A stretch of 37,337 nt of DNA. It comes from Clostridia bacterium. GTDB taxonomy: Bacteria > Bacillota_A > Clostridia > Christensenellales > Aristaeellaceae. A program made the translations under genes and the position numbers. The stretch covers positions 1-37,337 of the forward strand of contig JAFXSH010000140.1 in NCBI GenBank assembly GCA_017525805.1, read 5' to 3'. The notes under the pieces are model-generated. The model was given only the letters and a program-made list of their open reading frames with translations. It did not search any database and was not told the DNA's origin. This document shows, piece after piece, positions 14,501-22,327 of the stretch. The number at the start of each line of letters is the position of its first letter. Position 1 is the stretch's first letter.

Positions 14501-16193
14501 AGCCTTCCCCTGGGCTGATACCGGCACCAAGCTGGGTACACTGGCCGGGCAGGCCACAGGGATCCCCCTGGAAGCCATCAGCGGAGCGTTTACCACAGCC
14601 AGCGCAGCGATAGCAGCCTTCCCCTGGGAAGACACCGGCACCAAGCTGGGCACCCTGGCAGGACAGGCCACAGGGATCCCCCTGGAAGCCATCAGCGGAG
14701 CGTTTACCACAGCCAGCGCAGCGATAGCAGCCTTCCCCTGGGAAGACACCGGCACCAAGCTGGGCACCCTGGCCGGGCAGGCAACCGCCATCCCGCTGGA
14801 TGCCCTGAGCGGCGTATTTACCAGCGCAGACACAGCCATCAAGAGCATAGACTGGGCAGCGCTGGGCGAAAGCGTGGGCATCCTGGTGAACGGCGTGACC
14901 GGCATTGCGCAGGACAGCCTTTCCGGTATATTCACGGCAACACAAGCCGCTATCCAGGGTATTGACTGGAACGCCCTGGGCAACCAGGTGGCGGATGGAC
15001 TAAGCCGCGCCTGGGGCATCGTTTCCGGCCTGGGCGACATCGCCCTGGGCGCAGGCGAGGCGGTGGTAGGCGCGGGCCAGCAGGGCATTGGTGCCCTGAA
15101 AGACTGGATTGCCAGCTGGCGCAAAAGCCCGGAAGTGGAAAACGAAGCGGAAACCACCGGCAAAAAGATTGTCACCGACATCAACACCGGCGTGACCGGC
15201 ACGCTGCCGGACCTGGTAAAAACCGCAGAACAGGCAGGCGACGCCCTGCTGAACGGCATCAAAGGCAAGCTGACCGCCGACACCCTGAAAGTGGTGGGCA
15301 CCGACCTGCTGGGCGGCATTGTGCAGGGCATTATGAGCGTGCAGGAAGCGGCTGCCACCATCAGCGGCGACGCAGCGCAGGCCCTGCTGGATGCTGCCAG
15401 CGAAATCCTGACCCAGGACGCCGGGAAGGGCATCGGCACAGTCTGGGCAGTAGGCATCGGCCTGGGCATCGAGAGCGTGAAAAACGCTGAAATTGTCATT
15501 GCCACCGCCACAGCCCAGGCCGTTCTGAACGCCATGAAAAACATCCTAACCCAGGCGGCAGGCCGCAGCATCGGCGTGACCTTTGGGCGGGGCGTGGAGA
15601 GCGGGATCCGGGAAACCAGCAGCGGCGTGCGCACGGCAGCCAGCAGTCTGGCCAGCAGCGCAGCCAGCGCCCTGCGCAGCGCAGTGGGAAGCGCGGGCTT
15701 CCCCGGCATCGGACGGAGCATCGATGAGGGCGTGGCCCAGGGCATCCGCAACAATACCAGCATCATCACCAGCGCAGCCAGGGACGCAGCGCGGGCCGCC
15801 TACAATGCCGCAAAAAGCGAATTGCAAATCAACAGCCCCAGCAAAAAGGGCGACTTTTTGGGAGAAATGTTTGCCCTGGGAGTGGCGGGCGGCATCGATG
15901 AAAACGCCCAGGCAGTGGCGGACGCCGCCGCCAACCTGGCAAGCGTGGCCGAAATGGAAACCGCCGGCGGCTTTGGGGGCTTTTCTACCAGAGAGCAGCA
16001 GCTGGCCATCGACTACGACGCCATCGGCAGCGCAGTGGCGGAAGCCAACCGCAGCACCGGCCTGGGCACCGCCGTCTTTGAAATCGACGGCAAAGTGGCA
16101 GGCGAAACAATAGAGCCATACAGCAGCCGGGCCACCAGGCAGCGGACGCAAAAGACCGTCAAGGGCCGTACCAGCCGCCTGGTGACGGCATGA
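11553..16193 (+). CDS. Tape measure protein with tandem repeats
   Basis: 1546 aa, the longest gene, setting tail length. The N-terminus is coiled-coil (SQKVQLIAAQLEKAKAEYG). A hydrophobic stretch lies near residues 200-225 (AAGAALAAMAAAAGTAIKTG), followed by a phage-TMP core (MELFGKSAKELNPLIEAG). Four 41-aa repeats (TFAGAISDGVQGVLGAVTTF type) follow. Then come eight 38-aa repeats (FPWEDTGTKLGTLAGQ type) plus two decayed copies. The C-terminus has amphipathic helices and an INSPSKKGDFLGEMFALG motif common in TMP ends. ATG 11553 is chosen over a GTG at 11544, which sits on the SD itself. Confidence 0.93.
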   Translation: MPDDGIKTQVGIQGDKEYKAALADIGRQLTVLNTDMKASQSAFGAQATSMAGMQDKLSKLGAIYDAQSQKVQLIAAQLEKAKAEYGDNSKQADQLRIALNRATAQMNGTKAQIDATEGGLQTLAEAQELVGDETDTTNMTLQEAEKVLKSAADKTDDLADSSEDAGDAVDQEGSEAKEAASENSKLKDALQKVGDVAGGAMVGGLKAAGAALAAMAAAAGTAIKTGFEFAQSAGTYADDVATLAVQTGVSTQRLQEWSYASNFIDTSVDTITGSMTKMLNVVNQAADGNEAAQKKFTDLGISIRDFDGNLRSSEDIFWDAIDALGQIENPTERDAAAMELFGKSAKELNPLIEAGSRAWREMGKEAQAMGTVFSEENLAKMGAFDDSMQRFKATGTALKNSIGLVMIPAFQPLVDAASQSMGKVAKALQDGVSPAEMPGLIDELLNTVTDALDDVIGLVDDAMPMVSQAVTKVVGALAQRLPGLANTMLPAAMNLLQTVVGAITDNIGPITELATSLVTSLAGFLVDNLPQLADAAVQLVSGLLDGIIAALPELIPAGIEAIVHLATGLVQGIPQLIAKLPEIVTAIWNGIVATDWAQLGKDILGSITSGLASIGQTIMDLLGVPEGTQDTVITAWNTFAGAISDGVQGVLGAVTTFLGSLFNPPAEGDQTTIGGLWNTFAGAISDGVQGVLGAVTTFLGSLFNPPAEGDQAATSSLWSTFAETVSGAITGVLGAVTAFFGALFNPPAEGEQTTQAQQWGSFAETVKSTIETALTGAAELVSGIFTGGKAAIEAFPWEDTGTKLGTLAGAFSGFALDALSGVFNAGSAAVAAFPWEDTGTKLGTLAGQAAAFVLDGISGVFTAGNAAIASFPWEDTGTKLGTLAGQVTSLALDGISGVFTTASAAIAAFPWADTGTKIGTLAGQVTSLALDGISGVFTTASAAIAAFPWADTGTKLGTLAGQVTSLALDGISGVFTTASAAIAAFPWADTGTKLGTLAGQATGIPLEAISGAFTTASAAIAAFPWEDTGTKLGTLAGQATGIPLEAISGAFTTASAAIAAFPWEDTGTKLGTLAGQATAIPLDALSGVFTSADTAIKSIDWAALGESVGILVNGVTGIAQDSLSGIFTATQAAIQGIDWNALGNQVADGLSRAWGIVSGLGDIALGAGEAVVGAGQQGIGALKDWIASWRKSPEVENEAETTGKKIVTDINTGVTGTLPDLVKTAEQAGDALLNGIKGKLTADTLKVVGTDLLGGIVQGIMSVQEAAATISGDAAQALLDAASEILTQDAGKGIGTVWAVGIGLGIESVKNAEIVIATATAQAVLNAMKNILTQAAGRSIGVTFGRGVESGIRETSSGVRTAASSLASSAASALRSAVGSAGFPGIGRSIDEGVAQGIRNNTSIITSAARDAARAAYNAAKSELQINSPSKKGDFLGEMFALGVAGGIDENAQAVADAAANLASVAEMETAGGFGGFSTREQQLAIDYDAIGSAVAEANRSTGLGTAVFEIDGKVAGETIEPYSSRATRQRTQKTVKGRTSRLVTA
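13458..13949 (+). repeat. 41-aa (123-bp) tandem repeats in the tape measure
   Basis: Copies start at the conserved TGG codons 13458, 13581, 13704 and 13827, a strict 123-bp period. The first two are nearly identical at DNA level (recent duplication) and the last two are diverged. Each unit holds FNPPAEG(D/E)Q. Confidence 0.92.
13935..14960 (+). repeat. 38-aa (114-bp) tandem repeats in the tape measure
   Basis: Eight clear copies begin with a TTC/TTT-CCC-TGG codon set at 13935 and every 114 bp to 14733. Decayed copies start near 14847 and 14961 (IDW in place of FPW). Copies 3-6 share TSLALDGISGVFT or near versions, and copies 6-8 share TGIPLEAISGAFT, pointing to repeated local duplication. 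Confidence 0.93.
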
Positions 16194-16206
16194 AGGGGGT
16201 GAAAAT

Positions 16207-16986
16207 GTGTTATTGAGGGAAACAGGCTTTTCCTTCAACGGCAGGCACAGCCGCAACGATATGGGGCTATTGTATGCCGAAAAGGAAGGGCACACCATCA
16301 TCCCCAAGATTAAGCGGAACAGCTACGAAATAGCAGGCGTCAGCGGCACGGTGCTGCTGGACGGCGAACAATGGGAGACTATCCCATTTGAGGGCACCCT
16401 TTACCCGGCCATTGAGCGGGGCACCCAGGGCGAAGCCCAGTACCTGCTGCGGCAGGTGGCAGCCTGGCTGACAGCCGGGCGCTGCCGCCTGATATTCGAC
16501 TATGAACCGGACAAGTATTATCTTGCAGAACTCAGCGCGGCCAGCAAATGGAGCCTGAAAAACTGGTTCGGCGGGGAACTGCCCATCCGCTTTGACGCGC
16601 AGCCCTTTGCCTACAACGTAAACGAAAACAGCGCCACCGCGAACACCACCGGCACCACGGCCACGGTGACGCTGAACGTCAGCACGGGCCAGAAAGCACC
16701 GCTGAAGCTGCAAGTGAAAAACACCGGGGCAGCCCCTATCACGGGGGTGCAGATCGGCAGCAGCGTTGTGCTTTCAGGCATGAGCCTGGCCAACGGGCAA
16801 ACGCTGACCGTTGACATGGAGCCGCCCATCGGGGCCGTGATCGGCAGCACAAACGCCCTGCCCTATGCCACGGCCTTTGCCCCCATCCTGCTGAACAGCG
16901 GCAGCAACGCCATCACGGTGACGCTGACCTACGGCAGCGGGACCAAGGGAGCGCAGATCACAGCCAGCGCACGGGGGCGGTGGTAA
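16207..16986 (+). CDS. Distal tail protein (Dit-like)
   Basis: 259 aa. The N-terminal half matches the Dit/Sipho-tail fold: FSFNGRHSRNDMGLLYAEKE, YEIAGVSGTVLLDGE, and LSAASKWSLKNWFGGELPIRF before the second domain. The C-terminal half is a beta-sandwich, Thr/Gly-rich (LKLQVKNTGAAPITGVQIGS). It forms the hexameric hub linking tail tube and tip. GTG start with GGGGGTGAAAA ahead; an overlapping out-of-frame ATG lies 2 nt before it. Confidence 0.88.
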   Translation: MLLRETGFSFNGRHSRNDMGLLYAEKEGHTIIPKIKRNSYEIAGVSGTVLLDGEQWETIPFEGTLYPAIERGTQGEAQYLLRQVAAWLTAGRCRLIFDYEPDKYYLAELSAASKWSLKNWFGGELPIRFDAQPFAYNVNENSATANTTGTTATVTLNVSTGQKAPLKLQVKNTGAAPITGVQIGSSVVLSGMSLANGQTLTVDMEPPIGAVIGSTNALPYATAFAPILLNSGSNAITVTLTYGSGTKGAQITASARGRW

Positions 16987-17165
16987 CGGTGCGCAAGATC
17001 GACGCGGACGCGCTGGAAGAACAGCTGAAGCAGCGCGTAAAAAATGCAGAGCAGGCCGGGGACGGCCAGGCCGCCGGTATGTTTTACTGCATGGTGCTGA
17101 TCCTGCGGCACGCGCCAACACTGCCGGAGGACGACGCGGGGAGGGATGAACAACGGAGCATTTGA
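16980..17165 (+). CDS. Small protein between Dit and Tal
   Basis: 61 aa, overlapping both neighbours. DADALEEQLKQRVKNAEQAG is an amphipathic helix, followed by AAGMFYCMVLILRHAPTLP and an acidic end. Small proteins with this R-x-I-D-A-D-A-L start are frequent in Firmicutes phages. No function is known to me. GTG start, with an in-frame GTG at 16989 as alternative. Confidence 0.65.
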   Translation: MVTVRKIDADALEEQLKQRVKNAEQAGDGQAAGMFYCMVLILRHAPTLPEDDAGRDEQRSI

Positions 17166-19537
17166 GCATCTACAACCAGGGCGGGCAGCTGCTGACCGTG
17201 CTGGACAACGCCGGGGACATCGGCTACGACCTGAAACACAACGACCTGTGGACCGGCAGCTTCACCCTGCCAGCCGGGGACCCGAAAAACGACCATTGCC
17301 AGGCGCACAACCTGGTACGGCTGCCGGACGGGCCACGGCAAACAGGACTTTTCCGCATCGTAAGCGTGCCCAGCAGCGAGGAAACCGCCCTGGGCGGCGT
17401 AAAAACCTACAACGTTGAGCACGTCATGGCCACGCTGCTGGACGACGTGCTTTTCGGCTACCATGAGGTCGGCGGCACGGGCGTCAATACCCGCCAGGTG
17501 ATGCAGTACATTCTGGACCGGCAAACGGTGCAGCGCTGGCAGCTGGGTGTGGTGGAATTTACGGATTATTTTCAATATCACTTTGAAAATGTTTCCCTGC
17601 TTTCCGCGCTGCTGTCCCTGGGCGAAGTGCTGACAGAGGAATACACCTGGGACTTTGACACCAGCACCAGCCCCTGGACCGTGAACCTGCGGAAAGCGGA
17701 CGCATCCACCGGCTGCGGCATCTATTACGGGCGCAACCTGGTGAGCATCGAAAAGACCATGGACGCCAGTGCCCTGGTGACGCGGCTGTACCCCCTGGGC
17801 TACGGCGAGGGTGTGAACCAGCTGACCATCAAGGACGTGAACGGCGGCGTCCCCTACATCGACGCCGACACAGCGGCCACCTGGGGCGTCAAATGCAGCG
17901 TGTGGACGGACACCCGCATCGAAGACGCGGCCACGCTGAAAGCCCGCGCCAGGCAGGTGCTGGAAGGGTACAAAAACCCTTATATCACCTACACAGCCAA
18001 GGCTGTGGACCTGTACCGGCTGACCGGCTTTAGCTGGGACAACTTCATGCCCGGCAAGCTGGTGACAGTGCAGGACGCGGAGCACGGCATCACCTTCCAG
18101 GCCCGGATTGTGGAAATCAGCAAAAAGGACGTAAACGGGGATCCCGGCGACATCGAGATCACCATCGCCAACGCGACCAGGGACGCAGCGGACAGTATCA
18201 ACACCCTGGCGGACCGGGTGGGCATTGGCGAACTGTACAGCCAGGGCGCGACCAACCTGTTTGCGCAGACCTTTGCGGACAACGCGGACGCCACGCACCC
18301 GGCCAAAATGCGGGTTTATGTACCCAGCGGCCTGGTGCGCATCAATAAGATGCTGCTTTCCTGGCAGGTAGCCCCTTTCCGGGCCTATGAAACCGGCGCA
18401 GCTGCCGGAGGCAGCACAGAACAGACCAGCGGCGGCGGCGGCAGCAGCAGCCAGACCACCAGCACCAGCGACACCGTGACCTACGCCAGCACAGCGGGCG
18501 GCGAGTGCACCATCACGACAGAAACAAAGACATTTACACCGAGCGGCGAAAGCGGCAACACGGGAACGCCGGTCGGCGGCAGTTATACAGACTATGAGGG
18601 TGGCGATGAATACACCAGCGAAGCGGGAGCGCACACCCACACAGTGGACAGCCATAATCACGCCATGGGGCACACCCATGACATAGCCGAGCACAGCCAT
18701 ACTGTGAACAGCCACAGCCACGACCTGGGCAGCCACAGCCATACAGTGGACAGCCACACGCACAGCCTGAACAGCCACAGCCACAGCATGAGCCACACCC
18801 ATCCTGTGAAATGGGGGCACCAGCACCAGAACAATGACGGCGCGAACACGGGCGGCGTTTACAATTACAGCGGACTGAGCCCCAACAGCGGCGCAGCCAG
18901 CAGCAGCAGCACGGGCGACGCAAGCGGAAATACGGGCTCAAGGGCCCCAGGCACAAGCGCAGCCACCGGGAACACCGGAAGCGCATCTCCCGGAACTGAC
19001 AGCCAGGCGCTGACCACGGGCGGAGCAAAGCAGGGTGCCAACTGGCGCACGGACACAGGAAACGCCAGCCCCGCCACCGACAGCCAGGGCAAGCACAGGC
19101 ATACTTTCAACTACTACCACCGTCATGAATTTGCGCACTATCACAAGCTGGTCAGCATCACCATCCCGCCGCTGACCGTGAACGTGCCGGACCACGGGCA
19201 CAACGTGCGGATCCCCGGACACAGCCACAGCGTGAGCATCCCCAGTCACACGCACAGCGTGACTATCCCGGACCACACCCACGACATTGTGTACGGCATC
19301 TTTGAGGGAACGACGGCCCGCAGCGTGACCATCCTGGTGGACGGCAACGCTGTACCCGCCAGCGAAATCAGCAAGCGGGAAATCGACGTTTCCCCCTGGT
19401 TGGCCAAGGATGAAAACGGGAAAATCACCCGGAACAGCTGGCACGAAATCCAGATTGTGCCCGACCAGCTGACGCGGATCGAGGCCAACCTGTTCGCCCA
19501 GGTATTCATCCAAAGCGTGGGCGGCGGGGATTATTAA
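17162..19537 (+). CDS. Tail-associated (Tal-like) baseplate protein with His-rich segment
   Basis: 791 aa. Residues 1-390 match prophage tail endopeptidase/Tal hub proteins: SIYNQGGQLLTVLDNAGDIG, YNVEHVMATLLDDVLFGYH, VTRLYPLGYGEGVNQLTI, FQARIVEISKKDVNGDPGDI. From about 485 to 710 the protein changes character to Gly/Ser-rich linkers and dense HTH, HSH and HNH tripeptides (HxH), as in metal-binding fibre needles. The end is a compact beta domain (ARSVTILVDGNAVPASEISK). The start is a TTG overlapping the previous stop, with GGAG 4-5 nt upstream. Confidence 0.85.
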   Translation: MSIYNQGGQLLTVLDNAGDIGYDLKHNDLWTGSFTLPAGDPKNDHCQAHNLVRLPDGPRQTGLFRIVSVPSSEETALGGVKTYNVEHVMATLLDDVLFGYHEVGGTGVNTRQVMQYILDRQTVQRWQLGVVEFTDYFQYHFENVSLLSALLSLGEVLTEEYTWDFDTSTSPWTVNLRKADASTGCGIYYGRNLVSIEKTMDASALVTRLYPLGYGEGVNQLTIKDVNGGVPYIDADTAATWGVKCSVWTDTRIEDAATLKARARQVLEGYKNPYITYTAKAVDLYRLTGFSWDNFMPGKLVTVQDAEHGITFQARIVEISKKDVNGDPGDIEITIANATRDAADSINTLADRVGIGELYSQGATNLFAQTFADNADATHPAKMRVYVPSGLVRINKMLLSWQVAPFRAYETGAAAGGSTEQTSGGGGSSSQTTSTSDTVTYASTAGGECTITTETKTFTPSGESGNTGTPVGGSYTDYEGGDEYTSEAGAHTHTVDSHNHAMGHTHDIAEHSHTVNSHSHDLGSHSHTVDSHTHSLNSHSHSMSHTHPVKWGHQHQNNDGANTGGVYNYSGLSPNSGAASSSSTGDASGNTGSRAPGTSAATGNTGSASPGTDSQALTTGGAKQGANWRTDTGNASPATDSQGKHRHTFNYYHRHEFAHYHKLVSITIPPLTVNVPDHGHNVRIPGHSHSVSIPSHTHSVTIPDHTHDIVYGIFEGTTARSVTILVDGNAVPASEISKREIDVSPWLAKDENGKITRNSWHEIQIVPDQLTRIEANLFAQVFIQSVGGGDY

Positions 19538-19567
19538 AGCCGAACAAAAAGAAGGGAGGAAGAATCC

Positions 19568-19987
19568 ATGTCTATAGACTACATCGATAGCAGCGGGAAG
19601 CTGGTGCGCTGCGGCAGAATCTGGCCAGACGTGATGGTGCGGACGGAAGACGACCTCGGCCTGCTGTCCGGCAAGTACCTGCCGGGAACGCTGGTATTTA
19701 CCGCCGGGCACCTGCAGGAATGGCAGCTGGCCGCCGACGGCAGCTGGGTGCCAAAAATCGCACTGGATCCTGAAACCGCTGCCGCCCAGGCGGCAGCCAG
19801 CGCACAGCGGGCAGCCAGCGACGCGGCCACGGCAGCGAACGGCGCAAGCCAGGCACAAAGCGCCGCAGCGGAAGCCCTGGTGCAGGCAACGGCCGCAAAC
19901 CAAAACACGGAAGGGCTGCGCGGGTGGAGCCTGACCAAGGAAGCGGACGAAACCGTAACCATCGACTACACAGCACCCGGAACATAA
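19568..19987 (+). CDS. Small baseplate/fibre accessory protein
   Basis: 139 aa. Residues 1-70 are a small beta-rich domain (YIDSSGKLVRCGRIWPDVMV). Residues 72-112 are an Ala/Gln coiled coil. The end reads GLRGWSLTKEADETVTIDY and closely matches the C-terminus of the next gene. It is likely a tail-tip component that trimerises through the coiled coil (inference). Strong AAGGGAGGAAG SD. Confidence 0.75.
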   Translation: MSIDYIDSSGKLVRCGRIWPDVMVRTEDDLGLLSGKYLPGTLVFTAGHLQEWQLAADGSWVPKIALDPETAAAQAAASAQRAASDAATAANGASQAQSAAAEALVQATAANQNTEGLRGWSLTKEADETVTIDYTAPGT

Positions 19988-20007
19988 GCAGGAAAGGAGG
20001 ATAACCC

Positions 20008-21114
20008 ATGGACGAACTGGAAAACATGGACGTACCGGGCACCGAACAGGAAGCCCCGCAGGACGTCCAGGAAGCGCCTGTGACGGCGGAAGCCACCGCA
20101 GGCGAGGAAACGGACACCCAGGAGCCGGAAGCGCTCCAGGAGGCCGCAGAGGGCCAGGAAACGGGCACACAGGGCGAAAGCACGGACGTGCCCCCGGAAG
20201 ACGCGGTCCTGCAGGAGCCCGCCGAGGAAACCGGGGAAACGCCCCTGCAGGAGGCCGCAGAGGACCCGGCAGACGAAGCACCCCAGGAGGAAACCCCGCA
20301 GGACGCCCAGGAAGCGCCTGTGGCGGCGGAAGCCACCGCAGGCGAGGAAACGGACACCCAGGAGCCGGAAACGCCCCAGGAGGCCGCAGAGGGCCCGGAA
20401 ACGAGCGCCCAGGAAGAAGCGGGAGAAGACCAGCCGACCGAACAGGCCGAAACAGGCGAAGGGGTCAGCCTGGGCAGCGGGAAGCCGAGCCTGGGCAGCA
20501 CGTTGACACCCGCCGTTGTAACACCCACCCCCACCCTTTTGGGGGCTAACAGCGGCGCAACGGAAGCAGAGCAGGAAAGCGACGAAGAATACGAAACCCT
20601 GCTGGTGAACGAACTGGACGTGGTGAAGCTGGGCCGCCAGGGCGAACACCTGACCCAGCAGGTGCTGATTGACTGCACGGAATGGCTTTCCAAGCTGCCC
20701 GGCTGCACGCTGCTGATTGCAGCCATCCGCCCCACCGAAAACACCGTCTACCTGCCCACGGTAAGCGTGGCGGACGGCGTGATCACCTGGGACATCCAGG
20801 ACCAGGACACCGCCAAAGGCGGCTGGGGGCGCGGCGAAGTGCGGGCCATGAAGGACGGGAAGATCAAGAAAAGCGCCGTTTTCCGCACCCGCGTGGAGCC
20901 CAGCCTGGAGGGCAGCGGCAGCGCACCGGCCACCCCACCCGACTGGGTGCAGGAAATCCTGGACAGCGTGGCAGCCGCGCAGGCAGCTGCGGAGCAGGCG
21001 GCAGCCAGCGCCATCCAGGCAGCTGAAAACACACGCGGCCTGGCCGGGTGGACGCTGACCAAGGAAGACGACGACACCGTAACCATTGACTACAACGAAG
21101 AAAGCGAGGGCTAA
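20008..21114 (+). CDS. BppU-like baseplate protein with acidic repeat N-terminus
   Basis: 368 aa. Residues 1-155 are low-complexity Glu/Ala/Pro/Thr/Gln and contain a duplicated 37-aa block 80 residues apart. Residues 195-310 are a folded domain (LDVVKLGRQGEHLTQQVLID, then GVITWDIQDQDTAKGGWGRG, KSAVFRTRVEPSL), the pattern of baseplate upper protein N-domains. An Ala-rich coiled coil and a C-terminal GLAGWTLTKEDDDTVTIDY follow, shared with the gene at 19568. It is probably a fibre holder for the diversified protein encoded next. Confidence 0.78.
   Translation: MDELENMDVPGTEQEAPQDVQEAPVTAEATAGEETDTQEPEALQEAAEGQETGTQGESTDVPPEDAVLQEPAEETGETPLQEAAEDPADEAPQEETPQDAQEAPVAAEATAGEETDTQEPETPQEAAEGPETSAQEEAGEDQPTEQAETGEGVSLGSGKPSLGSTLTPAVVTPTPTLLGANSGATEAEQESDEEYETLLVNELDVVKLGRQGEHLTQQVLIDCTEWLSKLPGCTLLIAAIRPTENTVYLPTVSVADGVITWDIQDQDTAKGGWGRGEVRAMKDGKIKKSAVFRTRVEPSLEGSGSAPATPPDWVQEILDSVAAAQAAAEQAAASAIQAAENTRGLAGWTLTKEDDDTVTIDYNEESEG
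20054..20163 (+). repeat. 110-bp direct repeat, copy 1 (acidic region of the BppU-like gene)
   Basis: Near-identical to 20294-20403, offset 240 bp (80 codons). It starts CCCCGCAGGACG and ends GAAACG, with only a handful of substitutions. Confidence 0.85.
20294..20403 (+). repeat. 110-bp direct repeat, copy 2
   Basis: Second copy of the 20054-20163 block, in the same reading frame. The repeats could mediate in-frame loss or gain of 80 codons. Confidence 0.85.
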
Positions 21115-21117
21115 AAA

Positions 21118-22281
21118 ATGGGACTGAACATTGCAAGCGAAGCGACCCAGAACCGGATTGCCAACGCCCTGGAGATGATGGTAGCCCATCAGATCGAACA
21201 GGACGGCGGCGACTTTAACCCCACAGAGGCACAGAGCGTGGTGCGCCACGGCATGGGCGCGGCCACCTACCCCGTGGGCACGCAATTCCCGCTGACCCAC
21301 AGCGTATACGGCAGCCACAAGCACAACGTGATCGGCCATGACCACGACCAGGACGCGCACGGCCATTTTGAGCACACCATGACCATCCAGATGGATGACC
21401 AGATCGCGGACGGCACGCCCTTTGACATGCCGGAGGCGCTGGTGTATGCCGTTCAGGCCATCAGCGCGGGCAGCAGCTTCCACTTTTCCGCGCCGGAATT
21501 GAACAGCGTGCCTGCCGGAAATTATCAGTTTACCCTGGGCACGGCGGTGCCCGCTGGCGGCCAGATCATGCTGGTTAAGAGCGGCACGGCCTGGAAAGTG
21601 ACCACCTACGAAAGCGCCACCAGCACCACCGCGCTGGAAACCGTCAACTGTGTGGCAGGCAGCACCGGCACCGACCTGGGCAACATCACCGACGTTACCA
21701 ACCCCCTGATGCACGCGGGCATTAAGGCCAGCGAAATCACGGAGGGCACGGCGCTGGTCATCAATCACGGCAGCTGCACCCAGTACGGCTACAACCGGTG
21801 GAGCCAGAGCGCGGTCCGCCAGTGGCTGAACAGCGCAGCCGCCGCCAATGAGTGGTGGACGCCGCAGAACGTCTTTGACAGGCCCCCGTCCTACGCCAGC
21901 CGCCCCGGTTACCTGGCGGGCTTTGACATTGCCTTTGTGTCCGCGCTGGGCGAAATCACCCACAGCACGGTGCTGAACACCGTGACGGATGGCGGCACCA
22001 GCGAAACGGTGACGGACAAGGTTTTCCTCCTGTCCCGCGCAGAAGTGGGCCTGGGCAATGAACGCGCCGGGCAGGACGACGGCAGCGTGTACGAATTTTG
22101 GGACGGTGCCACCGACACGGACCGCATCAAGCTGCGCGGCACTTCCGCCGCCGTCTGGTGGCTGCGCACCCCGTACAGCGGCCTCGCCTACTACGTGCGC
22201 AACGTGATCACCAGCGGCGCTCTCTACTACTACAACGCGAACGGCGCCGTCGGCGTGGCCCCGGCTTGCGTCATCATGTAA
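21118..22281 (+). CDS. DGR target tail protein (receptor-binding candidate, carries VR1)
   Basis: 387 aa. The N-terminus is a helix that may dock on the tail. A short His-rich stretch lies near residues 60-82 (HKHNVIGHDHDQDAHGH). A Gly/Thr-rich beta region and a DUF6273-like/C-type-lectin-like ligand domain from about 200 follow (YGYNRWSQSAVRQWLNS, DKVFLLSRAEVGLGNE). Residues 343-384 are the variable repeat: WWLRTPYSG, NVITSGAL, VGVAPAC. Its place at the end of the tail cluster, directly before the Avd/TR/RT genes, fits the classic DGR-diversified receptor-binding protein. The exact receptor is unknown. Confidence 0.93.
   Translation: MGLNIASEATQNRIANALEMMVAHQIEQDGGDFNPTEAQSVVRHGMGAATYPVGTQFPLTHSVYGSHKHNVIGHDHDQDAHGHFEHTMTIQMDDQIADGTPFDMPEALVYAVQAISAGSSFHFSAPELNSVPAGNYQFTLGTAVPAGGQIMLVKSGTAWKVTTYESATSTTALETVNCVAGSTGTDLGNITDVTNPLMHAGIKASEITEGTALVINHGSCTQYGYNRWSQSAVRQWLNSAAAANEWWTPQNVFDRPPSYASRPGYLAGFDIAFVSALGEITHSTVLNTVTDGGTSETVTDKVFLLSRAEVGLGNERAGQDDGSVYEFWDGATDTDRIKLRGTSAAVWWLRTPYSGLAYYVRNVITSGALYYYNANGAVGVAPACVIM
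22143..22271 (+). repeat. DGR variable repeat VR1
   Basis: Ungapped match to TR 22870-22991 and slightly beyond. Fifteen core substitutions fall in 11 of the 14 AAC codons and all are at template adenines (to TAC, GTC, CTC, ATC, GGC). Beyond GGCCCCGG it shares CTTGC with VR2, where the TR has ATTGT, defining an IMH-like end. Confidence 0.97.
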
Positions 22282-22289
22282 TCAATCAA

Positions 22290-22309
22290 TCCGCACCGAT
22301 AGGTGCGGA
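22290..22309 (+). other. DGR target hairpin downstream of VR1 (GATA loop)
   Basis: TCCGCACC-GATA-GGTGCGGA is an 8-bp stem with a GATA (GRNA) tetraloop 19 nt after the VR end. Spacing and loop match the VR2 hairpin at 645-660. The stem bases differ between the two while pairing is kept, which suggests the structure is what matters. Confidence 0.88.
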
Positions 22310-22327
22310 AGGGAGGAAACCACCACC

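Noticed and set aside
13458..14960. CRISPR array
   Set aside because: Units are 114 and 123 bp, contiguous with no spacers and in frame with a protein.
12782..15769. Very long minus-strand open frame opposite the tape measure
   Set aside because: It mirrors the GC-rich repeats of the real gene; composition is unnatural and it has no start signal.
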